A stretch of DNA of 64,000 nt from CBDFKK01 sp965248815 (GCA_965248815.1 CBDFKK010000008.1:3038001-3102000); one strand, 5' to 3'. Counted from the stretch's first letter, positions 44,840 through 54,979 are shown. Program-made: numbers and translations. Notes: generated by a model from the sequence alone, not told the origin.

Positions 44840-45299
44840 CGTCTTTCACCATAGTCTTGAGGGGGCCGGCAAAGCCCGCCGCTGTGGTTACAAGTTCGGC
44901 TTCACTTTGTTGCTGCTCTGATTTGTCTTTGATCAGTTGTTCAATGGTGGCACAGCCATCTTCCAGCTCATCGATCGCCGCATCGATGTCGCGTCGTTGC
45001 TGCTTCAAAGACTTGATCCGAGTACGGAATTTCTTGAGGGAGATAAGAAGCTGGGATTGAGGACCTCCGGGCTTGTCATACAGATCAAGCAATTCACGAA
45101 TTTCGTCGAGGGAAAATCCAACCCGTTTGCCCCGCAAGATGAGCGACAGCCGCGCCCGTTCGCGCGAGCCATAAATACGGGTCTGGCCTCGCCGCTCAGG
45201 TTCTAAAAGACCTTTGTCCTCATAGAAGCGGAGCGTGCGCGCCGTGACGCCAAATTCTTTGGCCAATTCTCTGATGGAAAAGTTATTTTGTGACGACAT
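44826..45299 (-). CDS. MerR family transcriptional regulator of the acyl-CoA operon
   Basis: A 157-residue regulator. The winged helix-turn-helix is FSIRELAKEFGVTARTLRFY followed by GLLEPERRGQTRIYG, and a long dimerisation helix rich in Leu and Glu follows (residues 85-135). No metal-binding Cys cluster is present, consistent with the LiuR-type MerR regulators of acyl-CoA catabolism rather than metal sensors. It is the first gene of a five-gene operon, and a 16-bp palindrome inside its promoter is the probable site. Confidence 0.88.
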   Translation of the reverse strand: MSSQNNFSIRELAKEFGVTARTLRFYEDKGLLEPERRGQTRIYGSRERARLSLILRGKRVGFSLDEIRELLDLYDKPGGPQSQLLISLKKFRTRIKSLKQQRRDIDAAIDELEDGCATIEQLIKDKSEQQQSEAELVTTAAGFAGPLKTMVKDDDYL

Positions 45300-45340
45300 T
45301 TTTCCCAGAAATGCGTGGTAAACAGCAATCCAGTCTATAC

Positions 45341-45369
45341 GTAATAGTTTACGTTTACGTAAACGTCAA
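45341..45369 (-). promoter_or_regulatory. MerR-type promoter with 16-bp palindromic operator
   Basis: On the minus strand TTGACG and TATTAC are 17 bases apart. ACGTTTACGTAAACGT (45351-45366) is a perfect palindrome covering the spacer and touching the -35 element. Position and sequence fit LiuR-type control of the acyl-CoA oxidation genes that follow. Confidence 0.7.
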
Positions 45370-45519
45370 TCTAATTAATTTGTTAGACGTCTTGGCCTCT
45401 GAGTGCTCACAACATTGTCACGGATTTGGCCAGATTTTTCGCGTTTCATTAGGGTGTTGGTAGGCTCGATCGCGATAGGATTTGGGCATCCGCAAGCCAC
45501 GATCCGCAGAGTAAAGAGT

Positions 45520-46161
45520 ATGAGTTGCGTTCAATTCCGGTACCGCGGCCCCGCAGCTGCCGTCTTGGTCCTTACCCTTGGATTGATGGTCGAGAGTTGC
45601 ACGACAGTACCAACGTCATCACGCACGTCCGCCTCTCTTCCGCAAAGTTCAGCCAGCGCCTTCAGCCGGGCCTGTGTGCCGGCGAATTCGAAGTCCGCCA
45701 CGGTGAGAGACCTCAAGGCCAAGATTCACGCCTACACAAATGCCAACCGTCGCCGTCACGGCGCTAGCGCGGTGAAACTCACATGTGAACAGGGATTGAC
45801 CCTGGTTGCAGATTCTCACAGCGATTGGATGGCCCAGGCCAAAAAGATGTCACACAGAGATAATCGCGGCCAAGTACCCTATGACCGTGTCATCGCCCAC
45901 TACCCTTCGTATCAAGGTTCGATCGCTGAAAATCTTGGCGTCATTACGACAACTTATAGCGGTCCCGGATCGCGGACCCGGGCGGACAACTATTCTTTTA
46001 ATTCCGATGAAATGGCAAAAAACTTTGTAGACGGCTGGATGAACAGCCCGGGGCACCGAAAAAATTTACTCCATCCCCGGATGACGCACTTGGGTGTGGG
46101 CGTTGCCCTGCGTGGCACGTCCATCTATGTCACTCAAGTGTTTGCCGATCCGGCGGAGTAA
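45520..46161 (+). CDS. CAP (SCP/PR-1) domain lipoprotein
   Basis: A 213-residue exported protein with a lipobox-like signal (VLVLTLGLMVESC) near residue 27. The CAP domain follows: AKIHAYTNANRRRHGA near residue 70, LTLVADSHSDWMAQAKKMSH near 90-110, IAENLG near 135 and WMNSPGHRKNLLHPRMTHLG near 175-195. The conserved His in SHSDWM and in GHRKN match the CAP cavity. Function of bacterial CAP proteins is mostly unknown; some bind lipid or cell wall. The ATG at 45520 is chosen because it heads the signal. Confidence 0.85.
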   Translation: MSCVQFRYRGPAAAVLVLTLGLMVESCTTVPTSSRTSASLPQSSASAFSRACVPANSKSATVRDLKAKIHAYTNANRRRHGASAVKLTCEQGLTLVADSHSDWMAQAKKMSHRDNRGQVPYDRVIAHYPSYQGSIAENLGVITTTYSGPGSRTRADNYSFNSDEMAKNFVDGWMNSPGHRKNLLHPRMTHLGVGVALRGTSIYVTQVFADPAE

Positions 46162-46165
46162 TTCG

Positions 46166-46257
46166 TTAACGATTTGTTACTGCGCCATAACACATCGTTC
46201 GAACCTGCGGCTTCGCTTAAGTGTGCTTTGCGACGCCGCATTTAACTTCAATTAACC
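46166..46257. promoter_or_regulatory. Possible CtrA-type boxes before the PodJ-like gene
   Basis: TTAA-N7-TTAC lies at 46166-46180, and TTAA-N6-TTAACC at 46242-46257, with a GANTC at 46410-46414 just before the start codon. These resemble CtrA boxes and CcrM/GcrA sites used to time polarity genes in alphaproteobacteria. They could be chance matches in an AT-rich gap. Confidence 0.35.
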
Positions 46258-46419
46258 AATATTACTCAGGATGTGATTTGGGGGCAGCGCTGCCGCGCAC
46301 GCTTGTGACGCGCACTCGAATGCGCCGCTGCATTACTACTAGGACTTGTGGAGACGAGGCTCGTCACCACGAGATGTGGTGTAGAGCCGAGAGTTTGTCG
46401 ACGGGGAATTGAGTCGAGT

Positions 46420-48965
46420 ATGAAGCCGGGCGTCCCATGGAGTGTCAAAGGCGTCGAGCCTGACGCACGTGCCGTTGCAAAATTAGCGGCTCGCAAGTCC
46501 GGCATGACCCTTGGCCAATGGCTAAATCATGTAATTCGAGAAGTCGGTTCGCTTGAAGCTGGACTCGATGATGATGCCGTTGACGCCGACACCTCACAAA
46601 TTCAGCAACTGAATGCTCTATTGGAAAGTGGCGTTGACGCTGCCAAGGGCGGCCGCCGGGCTGAGGGATCCCCCCGTTCAGATTCCGATATCAACGCCGT
46701 ACATACTGCACTTGCCGATATGGTCAAACGTTTCGAGAAGGCGCAGCAGAAGAGCTCAATGATATTGGACAATCTAGACAACACCATAAGCGGTGTTGCC
46801 GCCAGGCTGGACGCCGTCGACGACAGTGCGCCCGACAGATCGTCCGGTGAAGATCCGTTTACCATCGTTCAGGCCATGCAGGTCGAACTTTTGGACCGGA
46901 TCAAGAGGCTGGAAGCCAGCGGTACGAGTTCGTCTGCAAATACGGCTCTAAAACCGATCGAAGATGCCTTAAGCAAGGTCGCCATTCATATTGAGCGCAA
47001 CGAAAGAAACGCGCTCGAGGGACTGCAGGCGATGCAAGCCGCAATCAGTCGCTTGGTCGATCGCCTTAACTCCGACCAGTCAGATAAAGCGCAAACCGCA
47101 AAGACCGTTGAACTGGCTATTGAACGTTTGAGTACGCAGCTTCAACACCGCGACGAACTCTATCAACGCGATCAAGACACATTGGATCGGTCCCTCGACG
47201 GCGTGCGGGAACGGGTCGCGAAAATCGAGGAGGAAGCGCGCGACACATCAGAGTCAATCAGAGAAAAGCTCTACGATCTATCTGCATCGCTGGAGAATGC
47301 GGCGAGTGCCCCTTCTAGAGAGGACGAGACTGGAACGGGGCCTTTGGATACCGGCCGGCTCGACAGTTTAGAATCCGAACTTCGAGATCTGGGTCGCAAG
47401 CTGGATGATGCTGATGAACGATTTAACGGTGCAATTAACAAGCTCGGCGGAGAGTTGATCGCAATCCGCGTTCATTTGGATCAGGCCCAGGCCGACACCA
47501 CTGAGGACATCCAACAGACTACCGAACTGCCCGGCGCGCAACCGCCGTCTGAGCCGCCCGAAGCAGAGACGCCTCCCGAGCCTGAACCGAGCCTGAAGAA
47601 GAAACGCCTACGGCCAAGCAAGCCGATGCGCCTGCGGATAACTCAAAACAAGCCTATTTCTCAGACGAAGATGACAGTGCTCAAGACGACAGCGACGATG
47701 GCCGTCTCATCCTAAAAGAAGTGTTGGTCCCCAACAAAAATCAACCGAGCGAACAAGAGACTACCACAAAGAGTGACGAGTCATCGGTCGGCCAAAACGA
47801 CGAGAGCAAAGAAACGGATGCCAACGCGCTTGTAGCACTCTTTAAAGGCGTTGCCCGAGAAGCTCGGGCATCAGTCAAGGGGTTCGAAAAAGCTGACAAA
47901 CGCGAAAATGTCTTGGACGTACAAGATGAGCAAAGCGCCTGGCGTCAAACCTTTGTCAATGCAGGATTTTTGTTTGCGTTCTTTCTTACCATGACCCTAG
48001 GGGCCGTGTTCCTCCTCAACGGCGAAACGGAAATTCCCGGCTTAGGCCGGCCTGACGTCGTATCCAGTTTGAATGAAGCCGCCAATGCAGCAAAGAGAAG
48101 TGTATCGTCGCTTTTCGGCGGTTCCGACGAGACAGCGGAAGGTGAGTCGACGGCGACACTTCCTGGGACAGGAATTGATCCTTCAGTCTCAGACACCGCG
48201 CCCGCAGAGTCTTTTGCCGTCGATGTCTCGATTGATGATGCTATCGACGCAGATACCGGCGCTCCCGATCTATCGGCTTCAACCACGTTCGAGCCTAGCG
48301 CCACGCGTCCCCTTACTGTCGACGCTACAGGCGATGGTTCCGCCGTTACTGCAATCGATTCTATTAGTACGTTGACCAGAGCAGCGCTCGCTGGGGATGC
48401 CTATGCGCAATATTTGTTAGGCGGCAGATATCTAAACGGAGACGGCGTCGAACTCGATTCCGCGCGCGGCGCTCTCTTGGTTCAGCAAGCCGCGACGACC
48501 GGGCTGCCGTCCGCCCAATACCGACTTGGTACATTGTTTGAACGCGGGGAGGGCGTACCGCGAGATCCCCTCAATGCGATCAAATGGTACGAAAAGGCTG
48601 CGGTAGCGGGCGAAGTCAAGGCTATGCACAATCTCGCCGTACTCCACGCCGAAGGCTCCAGCATCCCTCAAGACTTTAGCATTGCATCGCGATGGTTCGA
48701 GGTCGCGGCCGAGCGGGGCTTAGCCGACTCTCAATTCAATCTCGGCATCCTTCGCCAAAAGGGTTTGGGAATTTCAAAGGACATGGTCGAGGCTTACAAG
48801 TGGTTTGCGCTGGCGGCCCGGGACGGGGACCAAGAAGCAGAACGTCAACGGCTTGCCGTCGAATCGCAATTGTCGCCCTCTGCGCTCACTGAAGCCAGAA
48901 ACCTCGTCGATCGTTGGGAGCCTTTGTCACTGACCACCGCGCCGATTCCTATTGAGAGTGAGTGA
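46420..48965 (+). pseudogene. PodJ-like polarity protein (coiled coil, membrane helix, Sel1 repeats), frameshifted
   Basis: The start (PWSVKGVEPDARAVAKLAAR then GMTLGQWLNHVIRE) is the typical N-terminus of alphaproteobacterial PodJ-like localisation factors. A coiled-coil region runs to about residue 370 and an acidic Pro-rich linker follows. Near 47585-47590 the acidic reading leaves the first frame, which then becomes a basic tail ending at 47715; the second frame reads back through AKQADAPADNSKQ and on to a membrane helix (FVNAGFLFAFFLTMTLGAVF) and three to four Sel1 repeats (AQYLLGGRYLNGDGVELD onward). Adding one base in the CC run restores a protein of about 848 residues. Confidence 0.75.
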
Positions 48966-49167
48966 CGCGGGATGAACCCTAAAATCGAACTCGAAGATTG
49001 ACCATTGAAAAGAAATCCGAGAATTCGATTTACGTCACAAATTCAGTTTCCCGTTTGTGTTCATCTTTATTGTGTCAGTGTGGTATCACAGCTGAATGTT
49101 CGGTTATGCTCTGTATTGTCTGACTCGCTCAAAGGGTCATTCAATTTCACTTAATACGTCGTGAAAC

Positions 49168-50088
49168 ATGCAAATCTATCTCCCGATTGCTGAGCTGTCG
49201 GTCAACATATTTCTGTTGTTGGGTCTAGGCGGCGCTGTCGGTTTTCTTTCGGGCATGTTCGGAATCGGTGGTGGATTCCTCATGACGCCTCTCCTCATCT
49301 TTACCGGTATTCCACCGGCCGTAGCTGTCGCTAGCGAGGCCAACCAGATTGTCGCATCGTCGGTGTCCGGTGTAGCCGCCCACTGGAGGCGCCGGGCAGT
49401 CGATTTCAAAATGGGAAGCGTTTTGGTTGGCGGAGGAATCATCGGATCCGTGGTCGGCGTTTACGTCTTCCGGCTGGTACGGGAAATGGGTCAAATCGAT
49501 TTGCTCATCTCTTTAAGTTACGTGATTTTTCTAGGCGTCATCGGCGCTCTGATGTTAAGAGAGAGCATCGGCGCCATCCGGCGCTCGAGAGCGGGCAAAC
49601 CGTCCGGGCGCCGCAAGCCCGGTCAGCACTATTGGATACATGGTTTGCCGTTCCGCATGCGGTTTCCCCGATCCAAGCTCTACACGAGTTCGATACCGCC
49701 GGCATTTCTTGGCTTTCTAGTTGGTGTTTTGGCGGCCATCATGGGCGTCGGCGGAGGCTTTATTATGGTGCCGGCAATGATTTATCTGCTGCGCATGCCG
49801 ACGAATGTCGTGGTTGGCACATCTCTTTTTCAGATTATTTTCATTACAGGCGTTACAACTATTCTACATGCGGTCACAAACCAAACCGTCGATGTACTGC
49901 TAGCACTGCTCTTACTAGTTGGCGGCGTCATTGGCGTGCAATTCGGCGCGCGCGCCGGACAAAAATTGAAAGGCGAAGAGCTTCGTGCTCTTTTAGCGAT
50001 TCTCGTCCTTGGAGTTTCCCTGCGTTTGGCGTTCGGCTTGTTCATGACACCCGACGAGATGTTTACCGTGAGCGATATCCTCGAATGA
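49168..50088 (+). CDS. TSUP family sulfite exporter TauE/SafE-like permease
   Basis: A 306-residue membrane protein with about eight helices in two repeats. The signature G-x-G-G-G-x is present as GMFGIGGGFLMTPLLI near residue 30 and GVLAAIMGVGGGFIMVPAMI near residue 190. It probably moves a small sulfur or organic anion. Its TGA overlaps the start of the TIGR02186 gene (ATGA), a pair often seen together in alphaproteobacteria. Confidence 0.9.
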   Translation: MQIYLPIAELSVNIFLLLGLGGAVGFLSGMFGIGGGFLMTPLLIFTGIPPAVAVASEANQIVASSVSGVAAHWRRRAVDFKMGSVLVGGGIIGSVVGVYVFRLVREMGQIDLLISLSYVIFLGVIGALMLRESIGAIRRSRAGKPSGRRKPGQHYWIHGLPFRMRFPRSKLYTSSIPPAFLGFLVGVLAAIMGVGGGFIMVPAMIYLLRMPTNVVVGTSLFQIIFITGVTTILHAVTNQTVDVLLALLLLVGGVIGVQFGARAGQKLKGEELRALLAILVLGVSLRLAFGLFMTPDEMFTVSDILE

Positions 50089-50891
50089 CAATGAAATTCT
50101 CCGCACATGAGATTCTATTGGCGGTTTCGACGCTAGCGGCAACGTTGTTCATCAACGTTCGGCCGGTCATCGCCGACAATCTTGTCACTGACCTCTCCGA
50201 GAATCTCATTGCAATTACGTCGAACTTCACCGGCAAGCAAATTGTTTTCTTCGGAACCATAGACCGGGACGCAACGTCGTTGACGGAAAATCCGGGTTTG
50301 GAAGGACCGCGCGATGTCATTGTCGTGATTCGAGGACCGCGCGAACCGATTACCGTGCGCCACAAAGAGCGCATATTCGGTGTTTGGGCCAACGTCGGTG
50401 GAATCGATTTCGACGGCGTACCGGGTTATTACTTTGTCGCCAGCAATCGCGACTTCGAAGCCACAGCTACTCGCGCGGTTTTTCTACGCCATCAAATCGG
50501 CGTTGAAAATTTGCGCATTACGCCGATGTCTGATGAGTTGGACCAAGAATCACTCGACGACTACAAAAGCGCAATCATTCGCAGCAAACGCAAAGAAAAC
50601 CTATTCATTGAAGAACCAGGCGGTGTGCAGTTTCTCGATGGAAACTTGTTTCGCGCCAACGTGGAAATTCCCGCCAATGTTCCGGTCGGCATTTACCGCA
50701 CCGAGGTCTACTTGGTCCAAGGTGGCAATGTCGTCAGTGTACAAAGCAAACCGCTTTACATCGACAAGACCGGCATCGAACGCAATATTTATGAATTTGC
50801 CTACGACCGTCCGGCAAGCTATGGGATCGCCGCTGTGCTCTTTGCCCTAATGTCCGGCTGGGTCGCCTCATGGGTGTTTCGACAGAACTAG
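50085..50891 (+). CDS. TIGR02186 family exported and membrane-anchored protein
   Basis: A 268-residue protein with an N-terminal signal (LLAVSTLAATLFINVRPVIA) and one C-terminal helix (SYGIAAVLFALMSGWVASWVF) ending in RQN. The family marks are LTENPGLEGPRDVIVVIRGP near residue 60 and the immunoglobulin-like FRANVEIPANVPVGIYRTEV near residue 185. Translation is coupled to the TSUP gene by ATGA. The role is unknown; a periplasmic partner of the transporter is inferred. Confidence 0.85.
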   Translation: MTMKFSAHEILLAVSTLAATLFINVRPVIADNLVTDLSENLIAITSNFTGKQIVFFGTIDRDATSLTENPGLEGPRDVIVVIRGPREPITVRHKERIFGVWANVGGIDFDGVPGYYFVASNRDFEATATRAVFLRHQIGVENLRITPMSDELDQESLDDYKSAIIRSKRKENLFIEEPGGVQFLDGNLFRANVEIPANVPVGIYRTEVYLVQGGNVVSVQSKPLYIDKTGIERNIYEFAYDRPASYGIAAVLFALMSGWVASWVFRQN

Positions 50892-51069
50892 TCTTGGTTG
50901 TTCATCTCAGGAACAAACGCTTTTCGGACGATTCGCCTCATCCTACCTCGCTCACTTAGATTTGAAGTGAAGCTAGGGACGGAATGCAAGACTGGTCAGT
51001 TGCCCCCACTTTGAGAAGATGCTCTAGTGCACCAACAAGGTTTGAAAAACTCTTATTCATGGGAGCAAG

Positions 51070-51852
51070 ATGGTGGCGCGTTCAATTTTTGCAGCTCTTT
51101 CGGCTTTTGTTTTTGCAGCTTGTTTTGCCGTTTGGGATCAACCGGCGCTTGCGGGCGCACATGCCAGCGGTGATGATGCCGCCGACGTCATTCAAAATGC
51201 ATTGGATGACGAGCGCCGTCCCGCCGAAGACAAAGAACGGGATGCCAATAGGAAGCCCGGCGAAGTGATCGCCTTTGCGGGCACCAAGCCCGGCGATGTC
51301 ATCGCGGACATTGCCTCTTCGGGCGGCTACTACACGCGCATATTGAGCGAAGTCGTCGGTGCCGAAGGCAAAGTGTACGCCTGGAATGCAACGGAGTTTG
51401 CAAGTTTCTTAGGTGACGTCAATCCCGCGGATGCCTTGGCGGAGACGTACGGTAATGTCGTCAGTCAAATGGAGTCTTTTAACGCGCCGACATTTCCGGA
51501 GCCCCTCGACGCCGCTTACATCGTGATCAATTATCACGACGTGATCTGGGATCGGATTGGTGCGGATATTGACGCCATGAACACGTCTATCTTGAACGCT
51601 TTAAAGCCGGGCGGCATCTTTTTGGTCGTCGATCATGCTGCTGAAGCCGGCTCGGGCATTCGCGATGTAGGCACGCTCCACCGCATCGATCCGGCAATCG
51701 TCATGGAAGGTGTGCTGGCAGCGGGATTCGAATTTGATTCCGAAAGCGATATTTTGGCCCACCCAGAGGACGATCGCACTGTGGGCGTCTTTGACGCATC
51801 TATTCGCGGAAAAACGGACCGCTTCATTTATAAATTCCGCAAGCCTGAGTAG
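51070..51852 (+). CDS. Exported class I SAM-dependent methyltransferase-like protein
   Basis: A 260-residue protein. An N-terminal signal (IFAALSAFVFAACFAVWDQPALA) precedes a Rossmann-type domain: motif I is VIADIASSGGYYTRILSEVV near residue 78 and a later strand is GGIFLVVDHAAEAGSGIRD near residue 185. The Asp in VIADI and the Gly-rich loop fit SAM binding, yet the signal sequence places the protein outside the cytoplasm, as in other alphaproteobacterial relatives. The substrate is not known. Confidence 0.82.
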   Translation: MVARSIFAALSAFVFAACFAVWDQPALAGAHASGDDAADVIQNALDDERRPAEDKERDANRKPGEVIAFAGTKPGDVIADIASSGGYYTRILSEVVGAEGKVYAWNATEFASFLGDVNPADALAETYGNVVSQMESFNAPTFPEPLDAAYIVINYHDVIWDRIGADIDAMNTSILNALKPGGIFLVVDHAAEAGSGIRDVGTLHRIDPAIVMEGVLAAGFEFDSESDILAHPEDDRTVGVFDASIRGKTDRFIYKFRKPE

Positions 51853-51978
51853 GTTTCTAACCTATAAGCTTTCGATTGGCGTGGCGCTTCGCCGCGGCTG
51901 CAAGGCCGTGCACCGGCACTAATGCCTTCATTGGCGGCCAAATTCGTTATCACTAGTGGGAGCAATCACCATGGGAAC

Positions 51979-52716
51979 ATGAAACCATTCGCGGCCGAAT
52001 TGCCTATACATCCAAGAAACCTGAAATACTGAGACAAGGTGAGGGGCGGTGAGACTTTTATCTACACCAAACAGGTCGACGGCAGCCGCACCCTCCGAGC
52101 CCACTGTGCGATTGACGAAAATTCACCCCGCGTCTTGCGCGACACGATTACATCCGTCGACGAAAACTGGAAGCCGATCCGCGGTCTTGTTTCACTTACG
52201 GTTGACGAAGAGCATGTGGGCTCGGCGTGGTACCGGTTCACGGACAAGCTTGCCGAATGCGAGGGCTTTACCGTCAAAGAAGGCCGAATATCGCAACGCA
52301 TGGAGCTGACCCAACGGCCTAGCTTTTTTGGCACTCATCCGATTCAAGCCGACGCCATGCACACTTCATGTTACGACTTGAGCAAAGGTCCAGGAGAGCA
52401 AAAAATCTCGTCCTTCTTAATGTGTTCGTTCCATCACCGGGGCGCCGACGGACCCATACTTCTCAAACGTGACGGTATGGTGATGTGCTTTCTTGGCGAA
52501 GAGAAAGTCACCGTAGGGGCCGGTACGTTTGCCGCATATCACTTCAGGTACGGCACGAACACCGACGACGACTATCAAGGAACCGACATTCATCCCCCCT
52601 ATCACACCTGGACAACGGCGGATGGAGATTACGTCCTCCTCAAGGCACACTGCACCGGCTACATGCAGACCTACTATGAGTTAGTGAAATACGAGAAGCA
52701 GAAGAACTTCTTCTAA
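51979..52716 (+). pseudogene. Hypothetical protein interrupted by in-frame TGA
   Basis: A frame opens at ATG 51979, reads MKPFAAELPIHPRNLKY, meets TGA at 52030-52032, and continues DKVRGGETFIYTKQVDGSRT without change of frame to the TAA at 52714-52716. TGG (Trp) to TGA would explain the stop, and the residues on both sides look like one continuous protein. The main part holds conserved-looking aromatic and His residues (CSFHHRGADGPILL, AYHFRYGTNTDDDYQGTDIH). A GTG at 52039 could give a slightly shorter protein of 225 residues that may work. No family is recognised. Confidence 0.55.
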
Positions 52717-52726
52717 ATCTCAATCG

Positions 52727-53559
52727 CTACGCGACTTGGGGCTGCAGATCGAAACAAAGAGCCAAAAGCGATTCATGTAGTTTTGCGACAGACACGGGAT
52801 TGCCGCGCCGGTCATAGAAGAACTTTCTATTTGCGCGCGCCGCACCGGAAAACAGTGAGGCCGCGACCCGCATCCGGGGTTTTTTCACTGGCACGGGATC
52901 AGCTTCAGCGCTCCTTGGGCGCCCAAAAAATGCGCCATGTAGAGTTCTGCGTAGTTAACCTGACGATTGAGAGAGCGTTTGAGCAGGTTCGTGTTCTCTT
53001 TGGGGTATTGCGCCGCCAAAAACGTCGAAAGCTTCGGATCGAAGCGCAAATTGAGGATTTGTCTGGCGGTCGTAGAATCCTTTATCGTGCGCTTGCCTCT
53101 TGCATCCACCAGAATTTGTCGCGCTAACTCCAATTGGCCGTAACGGGCGCCATAGCGGTCGAACATATCCAGCCAAGTCTGTTCCACGAATTGATAAAGT
53201 CCAGCAGCACTTGAAGTGCCGGCCTCGGCGACCGGATTGAACGAGCTCTCCCGTTCGGCCAGATGCTCGAGATAGCTATGCGCGACGCCCGTTTCAGCGG
53301 CGGCCTCACTAATGAATTGGTCGACAGCGGGGCGCGAAAACACAGAGAAAAAGGATCGGAGGCCCGTGGATGGCTGTTCTCCAGGTTCGGCCTGGCTGAA
53401 TAGATCGCCGTTTCCCTCCTGGAACGCTTGGACCTCTTGTCCGACACGCTCGATCATGATTTTGGTCGCCCGGGAAACGGCAGATTGACCGGCATCGGCG
53501 GTCAAAAAATCCCAAACAAGAATGCTACATACGACGAGAATGACAAGGTTCCGCAACAT
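52727..53559 (-). pseudogene. Lytic transglycosylase (SLT domain), frameshifted near the C-terminus
   Basis: Peptidoglycan-cleaving enzyme. A signal anchor (MLRNLVILVVCSILVWDFLT) precedes the SLT domain, whose catalytic Glu is in HLAERESSFNP near residue 103, with AGTSSAAGLYQFVEQTWLDM following. The displayed first frame ends ALKLIPCQ and stops at 52885. A second frame from about 52900 carries VAASLFSGAARANRKFFYD and SVAKLHESLLALCFD to a TAG at 52727-52729, the normal tail of such proteins. One missing base in the CC run after ALKLI joins them. The catalytic core is intact, so partial function is possible. Confidence 0.72.
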
Positions 53560-53783
53560 GACTACGCACTTTCAAACTTCGCCTACATCGGCCGCCCTTA
53601 GGCGGAACATCCAAGGTTGCCTCTTCTCTTCCAAAATTAGGCGCCGAAACCTGAACTGTACATGAACGGTTGCAACCACTGCATCACTGCGGCGTGAGAA
53701 CCGTCACGTGTGCGTGTGCATAGGGCCGGCCGCAAAGTTTTTTCGTAGCGGCTTCGCTATCAAGAGACACAGTTGAGGAAGGG

Positions 53784-54824
53784 TTAGTTCAGAGGCGCAA
53801 CGCTTTGTTGGATGGACTCCTCCAACCAATCCGCAAACCGCGGGTGCACCATAAGCCCGGTGTCGTTGAAGATAACGCCGAACCCTTCAACGTCCTTTTC
53901 GAGCTTTCGAAGGACGCCGGCTTCCGTCAAAACGGTTGTTGTTACGATCACGTCCTTGCCTTCGGCTTTTGCATCGCTGATCCAGCCCCGCAACCTGGCA
54001 ACGTTCGCCTCGCGCATTTCGACCGGCGCGTCATCTTGAACGTTGGACACCTTGACGTCGTTAAAGCCAAACTTAGACTTTATCGCGGCCGCGTGACCCT
54101 CGAGAATTTCAATCTCTAAATCGTTATCCTCTTTTTCAGAGGGCCCATGACCCATGATAAGAACAAGTTCGTTGGCAGGGTCGGTACTCACTGCCTTTGC
54201 GTGATCGCCCAAGATCTCACCCATGATCGGGTGATCCATGGGATTCGACGCCCAAACGTAATCTACGTTGCTGTCAATGCGCGGCACCTCAAGATAGGCA
54301 GGTTCGTCGATCGCGCCTAATGCAAACTGCCATTGTCTGACCATTGTCGAGTTTCTTGCCGTGCTCGCCTGCATCACAACAATAGTTTTCGCACCTTGTG
54401 ATTCAAGGCTGTCGATTGCTGTTTGCAAGAATTCGGATGACATGATCCCAAGACCAAAACCATAAGCGGTTGGATAGGTCGCAATGGCTTGCTTAAAAGC
54501 ATCCGTGAACTGCGTAAATCCTTCGCCGTGAAAACCGTGAGCCAAAACCAGCAAGCCTATATCGCCTTTCGTTTCCGGCGCGCTCAACGTACCGCTTTCA
54601 TTTGTCAAGATCGCCATCATTTCTAAGATCTGTTCGTCCGAATAGTCGGCAAACTTCTTGATCTTGGCCCGCACTCCGTCCATCTGTTCCGCGGTCATTT
54701 CGGGCGGCGCCAATTCTTCCCCGTGGCTCGTGTGACCGCCGGCCTGAACTAAACTTGCTATTAGGACAAGACTAAGCGCGGCACCTGCGACGAGTGACTT
54801 TAGGCGAAGATCAAACGGTACCAT
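53784..54824 (-). CDS. Exported CbiX-like (sirohydrochlorin chelatase fold) protein
   Basis: A 346-residue protein with a signal peptide (LVAGAALSLVLIASLVQAGG) and a His-containing linker. Two chelatase-like halves follow: the first from LLVLAHGFHGEGFTQFTDAF near residue 90, the second from LVLIMGHGPSEKEDNDLEIE near residue 215. The His of AHG and GHG corresponds to the metal-insertion His of CbiX. Export of such a domain is unusual for a cytoplasmic cobalamin or sirohaem enzyme, so a periplasmic metal or tetrapyrrole role is inferred, not shown. The C-terminal half ends DWLEESIQQSVAPLN. Confidence 0.75.
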   Translation of the reverse strand: MVPFDLRLKSLVAGAALSLVLIASLVQAGGHTSHGEELAPPEMTAEQMDGVRAKIKKFADYSDEQILEMMAILTNESGTLSAPETKGDIGLLVLAHGFHGEGFTQFTDAFKQAIATYPTAYGFGLGIMSSEFLQTAIDSLESQGAKTIVVMQASTARNSTMVRQWQFALGAIDEPAYLEVPRIDSNVDYVWASNPMDHPIMGEILGDHAKAVSTDPANELVLIMGHGPSEKEDNDLEIEILEGHAAAIKSKFGFNDVKVSNVQDDAPVEMREANVARLRGWISDAKAEGKDVIVTTTVLTEAGVLRKLEKDVEGFGVIFNDTGLMVHPRFADWLEESIQQSVAPLN

Positions 54825-54979
54825 GAGACTTCCTTTCGACTGGCAAAGCGTGCTGACAAGGCCGCTCGGTATTCGTTATCATACCATCAATGGCAACGCC
54901 GCGGAGCTATTAGTCCATAAACAAGCATCTGAAACGCAGCCATAATGAATAAGAGCGAGGGCGATTAATACCCGCTCGA

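Noticed and set aside
49632..50084. Upstream extension of the TIGR02186 frame through the TSUP gene
   Set aside because: The extension overlaps the TSUP coding region in another frame and has no protein-like pattern; the ATGA start is supported by family length.
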